Under the pieces are notes generated by a model. That model worked only from the letters and a program-made list of their open reading frames with translations. It searched no databases and was not told the DNA's origin. A program made the translations under genes and the position numbers. This document shows, in pieces, positions 7,570-15,404 of a stretch of 47,362 nucleotides of DNA; the stretch's first letter is position 1, and each line of letters opens with the position of its first letter. The stretch spans positions 1-47,362 of the forward strand of contig CAZTYH010000017.1 in assembly GCA_964617565.1 (NCBI GenBank), written 5' to 3'. The stretch is from JAKJGV01 sp964617565 (lineage in GTDB: Bacteria > Verrucomicrobiota > Kiritimatiellia > CAIQIC01 > JAGNIJ01).

Positions 7570-8370
7570 GTAGCTCTGCTCCGGTCCGGGGAACTTTCCT
7601 TCGCGCACTTCTGCCGAATATTCCGCCAGCGCTTTTTTGATTTCCGGGCCGAGGTTCGCATACCGCTTCACGAATTTCGGTTTGAATTCGCCGTAGAGTC
7701 CGAGAATGTCGTGCAGCACTAGGATCTGTCCGTCGCAGCCGGCGCCGGCGCCGATTCCGATCGTCGGAACCGGGACGGCCGATGTGATCGCGGAAGCAAG
7801 ATCGGAAGGCATAGCCTCCAGCACGATGGCAAAAGCGCCGGCTTCCGCCACCGCGCGCGCATCGGCAATAAGGTCTTCCGCTTCGCCTGCTTTCCGGCCC
7901 TGGACTTTGTATCCGCCCATCGCGCGGATGCTTTGCGGGGTTAGGCCGATATGTCCCAGCACGGGAATGCCGTTTTCGACCAGTGCGCGGATCGTCGGCG
8001 CGCGGAACGCACCGCCTTCAACCTTCACTGCGCCCGCCCCGGCCTCCTTGATGCATCGTCCGGCATTGGAGAGCGCCTGCTCAACGGAAACCTGGTAAGT
8101 CAGGAAAGGCAGGTCGGTCACCACGAGCGAGTGCGGCGCGCCGCGCGCGACCGCCGCGGTGTGATGCAGCATCTGGTCGAGTGTTACCGGCAGGGTATTC
8201 TCATAGCCCAGCATGGTCATGCCGAGAGAGTCGCCGACCAGAATAAGATGAATACCGGCTTCGTCCAGCATCCGGGCCATCGAAAAATCGTAGGCCGTCA
8301 GCGAAACGATCTTTTCGCGACCCTTGAGGGATGCGATTCTCGGCGCTGTCCATCGGGTTAATTCACTCAT
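7567..8370 (-). CDS. panB: 3-methyl-2-oxobutanoate hydroxymethyltransferase
   Basis: The product is 267 residues, the usual length. PanB transfers a one-carbon unit from methylene-tetrahydrofolate to alpha-ketoisovalerate, the first step to pantoate. Visible motifs are SLTAYDFSMARMLDEAG (start), LVGDSLGMTMLGYENT (metal and substrate loop), VVTDLPFL, KVEGG, GHIGLTPQ and GIGAGAGCDGQILVLHD. The gene starts 19 bases after folK and its stop codon is reached by the inverted octamer repeat. FolK makes a folate precursor and PanB uses a folate cofactor, which may be why they sit together, though this is inference. Confidence 0.96.
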   Translation of the reverse strand: MSELTRWTAPRIASLKGREKIVSLTAYDFSMARMLDEAGIHLILVGDSLGMTMLGYENTLPVTLDQMLHHTAAVARGAPHSLVVTDLPFLTYQVSVEQALSNAGRCIKEAGAGAVKVEGGAFRAPTIRALVENGIPVLGHIGLTPQSIRAMGGYKVQGRKAGEAEDLIADARAVAEAGAFAIVLEAMPSDLASAITSAVPVPTIGIGAGAGCDGQILVLHDILGLYGEFKPKFVKRYANLGPEIKKALAEYSAEVREGKFPGPEQSY

Positions 8371-8389
8371 ACTGTCAGCATACCACCGA

Positions 8390-8893
8390 TTACCAGTGCC
8401 GCGTCAATAGATTCACCGCTTCCCCGGCGGGCAGGCTGTCAAGGATTTGCTGGGTGGTGCGGGTTTCGCCCGGCAACACGAGTTCCGGGCGCACATCAGC
8501 AAGAGGCTGCGCGACAAACCGGCGTTCTTTCCAGTGGCGGTGGGGTACGCATAGCCCTCCGCTCTCCACGTGCATGTCCCCATAGTAAATCATGTCCACA
8601 TCAATGCCTCGTGGAGCATACCGATCCAGGCTCCGCGTCCGTCCGAGTTCGTCCTCCACCATTCGCATCAGGTCGAACCATTCGTGAATCTCGTAATCAG
8701 TATCCAGAATGAGCACCGCGTTGAGAAATTTCATCTCCGCGTATTCCGGTTTCACGCCGACGGGTTCGGTTTCGTAAATCGGCGATTGCGCCAGGAGCTT
8801 GACGCCCGGCATGGCAAGGAACCGATCGCGCGCCGTCGCCAGGTTCGCTTGCCGGTCTCCGAGGTTTGATCCGAGACTGAGCCCTGTTTCCAT
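8390..8893 (-). CDS. folK: 2-amino-4-hydroxy-6-hydroxymethyldihydropteridine pyrophosphokinase
   Basis: The product is 167 residues, a normal HPPK length. It transfers pyrophosphate from ATP to the hydroxymethyl-pterin in folate synthesis. Motifs: LGSNLGDR (6-13), the aromatic YETEPVG near 40, DELGRTRSLDRYAPRGIDVDM (a variant of the RxxPRxIDLDI signature), then PHRHWKERRFVAQPLADV. It is 11 bases after the membrane protein gene and 19 bases before panB, within the long minus-strand run that starts at dapA. Confidence 0.95.
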   Translation of the reverse strand: METGLSLGSNLGDRQANLATARDRFLAMPGVKLLAQSPIYETEPVGVKPEYAEMKFLNAVLILDTDYEIHEWFDLMRMVEDELGRTRSLDRYAPRGIDVDMIYYGDMHVESGGLCVPHRHWKERRFVAQPLADVRPELVLPGETRTTQQILDSLPAGEAVNLLTRHW

Positions 8894-8904
8894 GGTAGCG
8901 CTCC

Positions 8905-9633
8905 CTAATCGAAATTCGCTGACTTCAAGCGACGTTGAATGAATTCGCGCAGCCCTTCCGGCACTTCGTCCTGCGGAAGTTCAAGGATCCATCCGTCCAC
9001 CTTCACGGCTTCCTTGCTTCGGCGCGATTCATAAAGATGATTGGCGCGCAAAAGGAGCGACCGCCAATCCGTCTCGTTTTCGGCAACCCATTTCGCGGTT
9101 ACAAAGTCGGTTTTCGATAATGTATGGCTGTGCCATTCGATCGCGGCGTTCATGTTTTCGGCATTATAGATCCGCTTCCAGAACCGGATTTGCGGCAACG
9201 GGCTGTACAGCGCGATCGCCACAGCCGGAGCCAGCAGCCATTTTGCAATGCGGTTTCGCTTCAGGGGTTCCAATTGCCGGAGCGCCCACACCAAATAGAT
9301 GAGCGCGTGCCCTGCAAGGCCGCCCATGATCCACGTGATGCGCCGGAGCAAGGGGCCGGTGTAGAGAGCACCGCCCAGCGTAAGGAGCGGAAGGTAGTCT
9401 CTTTCTGAACCGTAAGGAAACGTCATGCCCATCATGAGCCAGAGATTGGCAAGAAATCCGCCCACGACGAATGCACCCGTGAAGAGGACGATGCAGGAAC
9501 GGGCCAAGCCGGCCTCGCGTCCTTTTATCAGGATGAAAGCCGTGATGACCAGCAAAGCGTACAGAATCACAAAAAGCGCCAGGCCTTTTGCGACGGCAAA
9601 AGCTTCGAACGACATCTCGCTGCCGGTAAGCAT
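8905..9633 (-). CDS. membrane protein with soluble C-terminal domain, unknown
   Basis: The product is 242 residues. Hydrophobic segments at about 10-36, 44-70, 100-118 and 130-147 suggest four membrane helices. The last 95 residues are polar and helical (KTDFVTAKWVAENETDWRSLLLR), perhaps TPR-like. Start choice is open between ATG 9633 and ATG 9615; neither has a strong ribosome site. It begins 4 bases after dapB stops and folK follows after 11 bases, so it is embedded in the operon. I do not recognise the family. Confidence 0.72.
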   Translation of the reverse strand: MLTGSEMSFEAFAVAKGLALFVILYALLVITAFILIKGREAGLARSCIVLFTGAFVVGGFLANLWLMMGMTFPYGSERDYLPLLTLGGALYTGPLLRRITWIMGGLAGHALIYLVWALRQLEPLKRNRIAKWLLAPAVAIALYSPLPQIRFWKRIYNAENMNAAIEWHSHTLSKTDFVTAKWVAENETDWRSLLLRANHLYESRRSKEAVKVDGWILELPQDEVPEGLREFIQRRLKSANFD

Positions 9634-9637
9634 GCTT

Positions 9638-10447
9638 TTACAACCCCAACACGTCCTTCATGCTGTAAAGGCCGGCCTTGCGCCCCGCAACCCACGCTGC
9701 GGCCCGCAATGCGCCATAGCCGAACGTTTCGCGACTGGTTGCGCGGTGCGATAACTCGAGCACTTCCCCGTCCGCCGCGAACATCACCGTATGATCTCCA
9801 ACGATGTCGCCGCCACGCACCGCGTGAAACCCGATTTGCTCGCCGGGCCGCTCTCCCACGATCCCTTCGCGCCCGTGTACGGCGACCTTTTTCAGATCCC
9901 ACTGCAGCCCGCGTGCCGCGGCCTCGCCGAGGCCGATGGCGGTCCCACTGGGCGAATCTTTCTTGCGACGGTGATGCCGCTCAATGATCTCGCAGTCATA
10001 GCCTTTGTCTTTCAGCGTGGCCGCAGCCTTCTCGACCAGCGAAAAGAGAAGGTTCATTCCGAGGCTCATGTTGGGCGCCATCACGACAGGGATTTTCCTT
10101 GCCGCTTCCTCAATCACCGCTTTTTCTTCCGCGGTCAGTCCGGTGGTTCCGATCACCAGCGCCTTGCCCGCCTCGGCAACGCGCGGCGCGTTCCCGGCCG
10201 TACCTTTGTGGCCGCTGAAATCAATCACGACATCGCAGCCCGGCAGCACCGCTTTCAGATCGCTGCCGATTACGATGCCGGTTTCGCCGCATCCCGCGGC
10301 GAGCCCCGCGTCTTTGCCGCGCTCCGGGCAGTCCCAGAGGTCCACCGCGCCCGTGAGCTTAAGAGTCGGAGCCACGCCGGACTGAATAAAGCGGACCAGC
10401 GTTTTCCCCATGCGCCCCGCAGCGCCAACAATCACTACATTGCTCAT
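9638..10447 (-). CDS. dapB: 4-hydroxy-tetrahydrodipicolinate reductase
   Basis: The product is 269 residues. It reduces the DapA product with NAD(P)H in the diaminopimelate/lysine pathway. The nucleotide-binding loop is GAAGRMG (8-14). The catalytic stretch is EIIERHHRRKKDSPSGTA, with His158/His159 and Lys163. FSGH, GTTGL and NMSLGMNLL are also family motifs. The gene lies 13 bases downstream of dapA, the expected partner. Confidence 0.97.
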   Translation of the reverse strand: MSNVVIVGAAGRMGKTLVRFIQSGVAPTLKLTGAVDLWDCPERGKDAGLAAGCGETGIVIGSDLKAVLPGCDVVIDFSGHKGTAGNAPRVAEAGKALVIGTTGLTAEEKAVIEEAARKIPVVMAPNMSLGMNLLFSLVEKAAATLKDKGYDCEIIERHHRRKKDSPSGTAIGLGEAAARGLQWDLKKVAVHGREGIVGERPGEQIGFHAVRGGDIVGDHTVMFAADGEVLELSHRATSRETFGYGALRAAAWVAGRKAGLYSMKDVLGL

Positions 10448-10460
10448 TTCAAGTCTCCAG

Positions 10461-11330
10461 TTACTGCATCAGTCCAAGCGCTTTCAGCGTCGCCGCCAAC
10501 TGCTGCCTGTTCCCGGCGGATGTCTCGCACAGCGGCAGACGGTACACCTCTTCGATCAAGCCCATCATCGCCAACGCGGCTTTGACCGGGATCGGATTGG
10601 TGTCGACAAACAAGTCTTTGAACAGCGGATAATATTTTCCGTGCAAAGCCCGCGCGGTCTGCCAGTCGCCTTTCAGAGCGGCATGCACCATGTCCGCCAC
10701 GGCTTTCGGGGCCACATTGGACGTCACGCTGATTACACCGACGCCACCCACGGCCATCATCGGCAAGGTCAGCGAATCATCACCGGAAAGCACTTCGATG
10801 TTGCAACACGCGAGAATCTGGCTGACGCGATCCACGCTTCCGCCCGCTTCCTTCACCGCGACCACGTGCGGGTGTTTTGCAAGTTCTGCGATCGTTTCGA
10901 TGGCGATCTCGCGAGCGGACCGACCCGGAATGTTGTACAGCACGGTCGGCAGGCCGAGATCGGCTACCGCCGTGAAATGGCGAAGGAGTCCCGCTTGATT
11001 GGGTTTGTTGTAATAAGGAGTCACCTGAAGGGTCGCGTCGGCGCCCGCTTCTTTCGCGTGCTTTGTCAGCTTCACCGCTTCGGCCGTGGAATTCGCGCCG
11101 GTGCCGGCGATCACTTTGACGCGTCTATTCGCGGCCTCGATGGAAACCTCGATCACTTTTTCGTGTTCATCGAAATCGAGCGTGGGGGATTCGCCGGTGG
11201 TCCCGACGGGGACAATGCCGTCTATGCCGTTCTTGATCTGGATCTCGATCAACTCGCGGAGCTTGCCATAGTCCACACGGCCGTCCCGGTTGAACGGAGT
11301 CACGATCGCTGTATATGCACCTTGCCACAT
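10461..11330 (-). CDS. dapA: 4-hydroxy-tetrahydrodipicolinate synthase
   Basis: The product is 289 residues. It condenses pyruvate with aspartate semialdehyde. The start ATG 11330 has an AAGGAAGG ribosome site about 6 bases upstream. An open frame extends to 11426, but that part crosses two palindromes and is not protein-like. Motifs: TPFNRDG (11-17), GTTGESPTL (43-51), Tyr132 in LYNIPGR, and Schiff-base Lys160 in VAVKEAGG. It heads the minus-strand biosynthetic run and is divergent from the VWA operon. Confidence 0.97.
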   Translation of the reverse strand: MWQGAYTAIVTPFNRDGRVDYGKLRELIEIQIKNGIDGIVPVGTTGESPTLDFDEHEKVIEVSIEAANRRVKVIAGTGANSTAEAVKLTKHAKEAGADATLQVTPYYNKPNQAGLLRHFTAVADLGLPTVLYNIPGRSAREIAIETIAELAKHPHVVAVKEAGGSVDRVSQILACCNIEVLSGDDSLTLPMMAVGGVGVISVTSNVAPKAVADMVHAALKGDWQTARALHGKYYPLFKDLFVDTNPIPVKAALAMMGLIEEVYRLPLCETSAGNRQQLAATLKALGLMQ

Positions 11331-11356
11331 AACAAACCTTCCTTTGCTTCCATGCG

Positions 11357-11406
11357 TTTTCCAATGATTGGAAAACCCAACCCCCATTTTTCCAATGTTT
11401 GGAAAA
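11357..11406. promoter_or_regulatory. twin 19-bp palindromes in the dapA/VWA divergent region
   Basis: TTTTCCAATGATTGGAAAA (11357-11375) and TTTTCCAATGTTTGGAAAA (11388-11406) differ only in the centre. Their centres are 31 bp apart, about three helical turns, so proteins bound to both would face the same side. They lie just upstream of dapA's ribosome site. They may be operators for a dimeric regulator or a dispersed palindromic repeat. Confidence 0.7.
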
Positions 11407-11430
11407 AATGCAGTAACAAACCGCACATAC

Positions 11431-11463
11431 CTTTTACAACCCTTTTACAAGCCTGTGACGACT
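11431..11463 (+). promoter_or_regulatory. 11-bp-phased direct repeats, possible OmpR/PhoB-type box
   Basis: CCTTTTACAA occurs at 11430-11439 and 11441-11450, an exact 11-bp phase. A degenerate third unit (CTGTGACGACT) follows in phase. PhoB/OmpR-class regulators bind such 11-bp direct repeats. The operon beginning about 100 bases downstream encodes one, so autoregulation is plausible but unproven. Confidence 0.45.
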
Positions 11464-11561
11464 TTCCGGCGGCCCGGGTGTCTACTCGTTACCAGAAAGG
11501 TCGGGGCAGCGCGCGCTCTTGACCTTCGAGTCGAAAAAACCGTCAAATGGGAGGAATAGCG

Positions 11562-12908
11562 ATGAAGAAGGCAAAAATAGTAATGGCGGCGGCCGCTGTG
11601 GCGGCTGCCGTGGCCATGCCCGCGCAGGCGCGGGTGGAGACACGGGGCGTGTTGTGCCGGGCGGAGCTGGACCGCGCGGTGTTGCTCGCGGGCGATCGGC
11701 AGACGGCGGTGGTGAAGGTGACACTCGATGCGCCTGAGGCGCCGCGTGAAACGGAGCGCCCGCCGGTGAACCTTGTGATCGTGCTGGACCGTTCAGGCTC
11801 CATGGGCGGCGATAAGATCGAAAGGGCGAAGGAAGCGGCCATTGAGGCGTTGCGGCGGTTGGGGCCGCAGGACCTGTTCTCTCTCGTCGTGTACGACCAC
11901 AATGTGGAGACACTGGTTCCCGCGCAGAGCGCGGCGAACACGGAGTGGATTGAGTCGCGCATTCGTCAGATACGTCCGGGTGGCAACACCGCGCTGTTCG
12001 GCGGCGTGAGCCAGGGCGCGGCGGAGGTGCGAAAAAACGTCGAGGGCCGGTATGTGCACCGGATCATCCTGCTGTCCGATGGGCTCGCGAACGTGGGGCC
12101 GAGTTCTCCGGCTGATCTCGCCCGGCTGGGCGCATCGCTCCTGAAGGAAAAGATTTCCGTCACCACGGTCGGCGTCGGCAATGACTACAACGAAGACCTC
12201 ATGACCCAGTTGGCGCAGCGGAGCGACGGCAACACCTACTTCGTGGAATCAAGCCGCGACCTGCCGCGCATCTTCGCGGCGGAACTGGGCGATGTCCTGA
12301 GCGTGGTCGCGCGGCGCGTAATATTGGAGATCGAATGCGAAGGCGGGGCGCGACCGATCCGAATTATCGGCCGCGATGGGCGCATCCGGAAGGATGGCGT
12401 GGAAATTCATCTCAACCAGCTTTATGGCGGGCAGGAGAAGTATGTGCTGGTGGAGCTGGACATTCCCGGCGGCGAGCCATCCGAAGTGAAGCCCATCGCC
12501 GTGGCGCGCTGCCGGTATGAGGACGCGATTACGGCGCGCGAGGTTGCCGCGACGACACGCGTGACGGCGACTTTCAGTGAGCGCAAGGAAGAGGTCGCGC
12601 AGTCGGCGAACATCGCGGTACAATCCGAAATCGTGCGGAACGCGGCGGCGGAAGCGAAAGATCGCGCGGTCGAGCTGTGGGATGCGGGCCGGCGCGATGA
12701 GGCGGTCCGCGAGCTCCGGGACACGCGGCAACGGCTGACAACAAAAGGCGCTTTCTATAATTATGCCGTCAGCGAAGAGGCCTTGATGGAGGCGGATAAA
12801 CTGGAAACGGAGGCGTCCGAGTTGAAGTCCGATGGAATGAGCGCCCCGCGCCGCAAGTTGTTTCGCGCGAGCAGCTACCAGACTCGTACGCAACAGGAGA
12901 ATCGCTGA
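11562..12908 (+). CDS. secreted von Willebrand factor A domain protein
   Basis: The product is 448 residues. ATG 11562 has GGGAGGA at 11549-11555 and opens an Ala-rich signal peptide (cleavage near AQA/RV, residue 23). The VWA domain spans about 70-255 with a complete metal site: DRSGS (76-80), Thr143 in GGNTALFGG and Asp173 in LLSDGLAN. A beta-rich segment follows, then a helical, charged C-terminus (SANIAVQSEIVRN onward). VWA proteins of this Inter-alpha-trypsin-inhibitor/YfbK-like type bind ligands through Mg. It is the first gene of an operon with a histidine kinase and a response regulator. It could therefore be a periplasmic ligand-binding partner of that kinase, or simply its regulated target. 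Confidence 0.9.
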   Translation: MKKAKIVMAAAAVAAAVAMPAQARVETRGVLCRAELDRAVLLAGDRQTAVVKVTLDAPEAPRETERPPVNLVIVLDRSGSMGGDKIERAKEAAIEALRRLGPQDLFSLVVYDHNVETLVPAQSAANTEWIESRIRQIRPGGNTALFGGVSQGAAEVRKNVEGRYVHRIILLSDGLANVGPSSPADLARLGASLLKEKISVTTVGVGNDYNEDLMTQLAQRSDGNTYFVESSRDLPRIFAAELGDVLSVVARRVILEIECEGGARPIRIIGRDGRIRKDGVEIHLNQLYGGQEKYVLVELDIPGGEPSEVKPIAVARCRYEDAITAREVAATTRVTATFSERKEEVAQSANIAVQSEIVRNAAAEAKDRAVELWDAGRRDEAVRELRDTRQRLTTKGAFYNYAVSEEALMEADKLETEASELKSDGMSAPRRKLFRASSYQTRTQQENR

Positions 12909-12920
12909 TTTAACGAGGCG

Positions 12921-12946
12921 GGGCTTCGCGGTGTCCCGCGAAGCCC
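12921..12946. repeat. perfect 11-bp intergenic hairpin
   Basis: GGGCTTCGCGG (12921-12931) pairs perfectly with CCGCGAAGCCC (12936-12946) around a 4-base loop. It lies in the 57-base gap between the VWA and kinase genes. No T-run follows, so it could stabilise the upstream transcript or partly attenuate, rather than terminate. Confidence 0.7.
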
Positions 12947-12965
12947 TGGCCCGCAACGAAGGCGG

Positions 12966-14606
12966 ATGATGAAGCGAGTGCCGATCATATTATTCTGGCT
13001 GATGCTCATTGTGCCCGCGCTGGTGGTCGGCGCGGTCGCTTTTCGTTTGCTGGGACACGAAGGCGAGCGCTTGCAGCGCGTGGCCGAAGATGCGTTGCGG
13101 GCGCGCGCACAGCTTGTGGCCGGTGAGCTGGATCTCGCGATGCGCGATCTGCGGGACAGTATGGTCGGGCCGTTGGCGGCGTTGGAGCCCGATCGCCTGG
13201 CGGGTGAACTCGACGACTGGGCGCAGTACAATCCGCTTATCCGGAATGTTTTTGTCGTGGAGGAAAGCGGCAAGGTCCTTTTACCCGATCCCGAAGGGCC
13301 TTTATCGGGCGAGGAGCGATCGTTTCTGCAGCGCTTCGATTCGTTGTTTGAAGGCCGCGAGCCATGGGAACGACCGGTGCCGGATAGCGCGCCCGTCACG
13401 GTTGCGGACGATGTTTCGAGTTATTCCGTTCGCCGTTCCTTTGCGCGGTGGTCGGAGGTTGCGCCTTCCGCGTCGCGCGACGAGCCCGATTACCGGTCCG
13501 GCTGGATCCCGTGGTTTTCGGAGAACAAGCTCCACCTGCTTGCATGGGTCAGGAGGGCTGATGGGCCGTACTACGGCGCAGAGATTGAAGTGACAGCCCT
13601 GCTGGCGCGGCTTGCGCCGCTGGTGCGGAGTGAAGCAGGGGAGGGAATAACTTTCGCGCTGAGGGATGGCGACGGCCGGACGCTGGTGCAGTCGGGCGTC
13701 GTGGATACATCCGGAGAGACAGAGCCTGTCCTTGAAGTCGCGGCGAGTCCGTTGCTCCCGCATTGGAGTGTCGCGGTCTTCGGCCCCGTGCCGGGCGCGG
13801 GGGTTGCGCGCGGGTTCGTGCTGATGGGCGGATTACTCGTGGTCATTTTTATTGCCGCGATCGTAATCGGCGGTTCGCTGCTGCTCTGGCAGGCGCACGC
13901 GGGACGTCGCGATGCGGCCCAGAAGACGACTTTTGTTTCCAACGTGTCGCACGAGTTGAAAACACCACTCACCACGATTCGCATGTATGCCGAACTTCTT
14001 GCCGACGGACGCGTGAAAGAAGACGCGAAGAAAAAGGACTACCTGCGCGTCATCATTGATCAGGCCCAGCGCCTCACGCGGTTGGTTAACAACGTCCTCG
14101 ACTTCAGCCGCATCGAACAGAACCGGAAGCGATACACTATCGAGGTGCTGGATGCGCGCGAGTTGCTGGTCCGGATACTCGAAATGCAACGGCCGCGATT
14201 TGATGAGGCGGGCATGAAAGTTTCGTTGAGCGGGCCGGAGGAAGGTTTTGCCGTGCCGCTGGATCGCGACGCGTTCGAGCAGGCGGTTCTGAATCTCACC
14301 GACAACGCGATCAAATACGCGTCCGACGGACAGGAATTGCAGGTCGAACTGGTGTCCGGCGTCCAGGGCAGACGGATCCGCTTTCTCGACCGCGGACCCG
14401 GCGTGCCTGTGTCGCATCGAGAGCGCCTGTTCCAGAAGTTTCATCGCGTGGATGATTCGCTGACGTCGCGTCATCCCGGCACGGGGTTGGGGTTGAGCAT
14501 TGCGCGGAAAATGATGCGCGACATGGGAGGCGATATCGTGTTTGAGCCGCGAAACGGCGGCGGGGCCTGTTTCATTCTTTGCCTGCCGGAAGGGAGGGCG
14601 TCATGA
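12966..14606 (+). CDS. membrane sensor histidine kinase
   Basis: The product is 546 residues. The start may be ATG 12966 or the adjacent ATG 12969, which is better spaced from AAGG. A membrane helix at about 6-26 is followed by a periplasmic sensor domain of some 245 residues and a second helix at about 278-305. HisKA has SNVSHELKTPL with the phospho-acceptor His329. The ATPase domain has the N box (NLTDNAIKYASDG), DRGPGVP, the F box (FQKFHRVDDS) and GTGLGLSIARKM. All elements for autophosphorylation are present. Its stop overlaps the regulator's start (ATGA), so the pair is translationally coupled. The signal is unknown. Confidence 0.95.
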   Translation: MMKRVPIILFWLMLIVPALVVGAVAFRLLGHEGERLQRVAEDALRARAQLVAGELDLAMRDLRDSMVGPLAALEPDRLAGELDDWAQYNPLIRNVFVVEESGKVLLPDPEGPLSGEERSFLQRFDSLFEGREPWERPVPDSAPVTVADDVSSYSVRRSFARWSEVAPSASRDEPDYRSGWIPWFSENKLHLLAWVRRADGPYYGAEIEVTALLARLAPLVRSEAGEGITFALRDGDGRTLVQSGVVDTSGETEPVLEVAASPLLPHWSVAVFGPVPGAGVARGFVLMGGLLVVIFIAAIVIGGSLLLWQAHAGRRDAAQKTTFVSNVSHELKTPLTTIRMYAELLADGRVKEDAKKKDYLRVIIDQAQRLTRLVNNVLDFSRIEQNRKRYTIEVLDARELLVRILEMQRPRFDEAGMKVSLSGPEEGFAVPLDRDAFEQAVLNLTDNAIKYASDGQELQVELVSGVQGRRIRFLDRGPGVPVSHRERLFQKFHRVDDSLTSRHPGTGLGLSIARKMMRDMGGDIVFEPRNGGGACFILCLPEGRAS

Positions 14607-15307
14607 GCCGGAAGGTAATTCTTGTTGCGGAAGACGACGCCAATATCCTGCGCGGGCTCGTGGACACTTTCGAGAGCGAGGATTACGAAGTGCGGTCGGC
14701 GCGAACCGGAACCGATGCCCTGGCCTTGCTCGCGCGCGGGGCCGTTGACCTCGTCATTTTGGACATCATGATGCCCGGCAAGAGTGGTTACGATGTTTGC
14801 CGCGAGATCAGAAAGAAGGATGAAAAAACGCCGATCATCATGCTGACCGCCAAGAGCGAGGAAGTGGACAAGGTGGTTGGGCTGGAGCTCGGTGCGGATG
14901 ATTACGTGACAAAACCGTTTGGCGTGCGCGAATTGCTTGCGCGAGTGAACGCCGTGTTGCGGCGATCGCAGCGGCCCGTCGCGGACACATCCGAGGAAGG
15001 CGCAGAGGCGGTCTTTCGTTTCGGCGCTGCGGAGGTGGATCGAAAGCGTTTTGTGGCGCGTGTCGGAAAGCGCGAGCATTCACTCAGCGTGCGGGAGTTG
15101 AAGTTGCTGGATCATTTCCGGGCGCACGAAGGAGAAGTGTTGAGCCGGGACGACCTGCTGAATGCCGCGTGGGGCGTGGATTACCTCGGCACCACCCGCA
15201 CACTGGACCAGCATATCGCACAGTTGCGCAAAAAAGTGGAATCAAACCCTACGGACCCGAAAACCATCCTCACCGTTCATGGCATCGGGTATCGGTATGT
15301 GGCATAG
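14603..15307 (+). CDS. OmpR/PhoB-family response regulator
   Basis: The product is 234 residues. ATG 14603 overlaps the kinase stop as ATGA and follows GGGAGGG, so it is preferred over an upstream in-frame start. The receiver domain (1-120) has the acidic pair EDD, phospho-acceptor Asp54 in LVILDIMMPG, Thr in MLTAKSEE and Lys in TKPFGVREL. The winged-helix domain (about 135-234) ends with the typical TVHGIGYRYVA. It is predicted to be a transcription regulator phosphorylated by the adjacent kinase. The 11-bp-phased repeats upstream of the operon suit this class. Confidence 0.96.
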   Translation: MSRKVILVAEDDANILRGLVDTFESEDYEVRSARTGTDALALLARGAVDLVILDIMMPGKSGYDVCREIRKKDEKTPIIMLTAKSEEVDKVVGLELGADDYVTKPFGVRELLARVNAVLRRSQRPVADTSEEGAEAVFRFGAAEVDRKRFVARVGKREHSLSVRELKLLDHFRAHEGEVLSRDDLLNAAWGVDYLGTTRTLDQHIAQLRKKVESNPTDPKTILTVHGIGYRYVA

Positions 15308-15336
15308 GATGCCAGGTAGAGGGGGGTTCTTTCCGC

Positions 15337-15361
15337 TCCCCACGTGACAAGCGCGTGGGGA
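15337..15361. terminator. hairpin between convergent operons, possible bidirectional terminator
   Basis: Positions 15337-15346 pair with 15352-15361 over 10 bp (TCCCCACG with CGTGGGGA, then one G-T pair and one G-C) around a 5-base loop. It lies between the convergent ends of the response regulator and lysA. Neither strand has a clear T-run, so intrinsic termination is uncertain. Confidence 0.5.
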
Positions 15362-15404
15362 CGCGTGAACACGACTGGCTGCTCGCGTGCACTCGGTGTG
15401 GTGT

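Noticed and set aside
10410..11522. 370-residue plus-strand frame opposite dapA
   Set aside because: It is antisense to an unmistakable dapA and has Arg/His/Phe-rich shadow composition.
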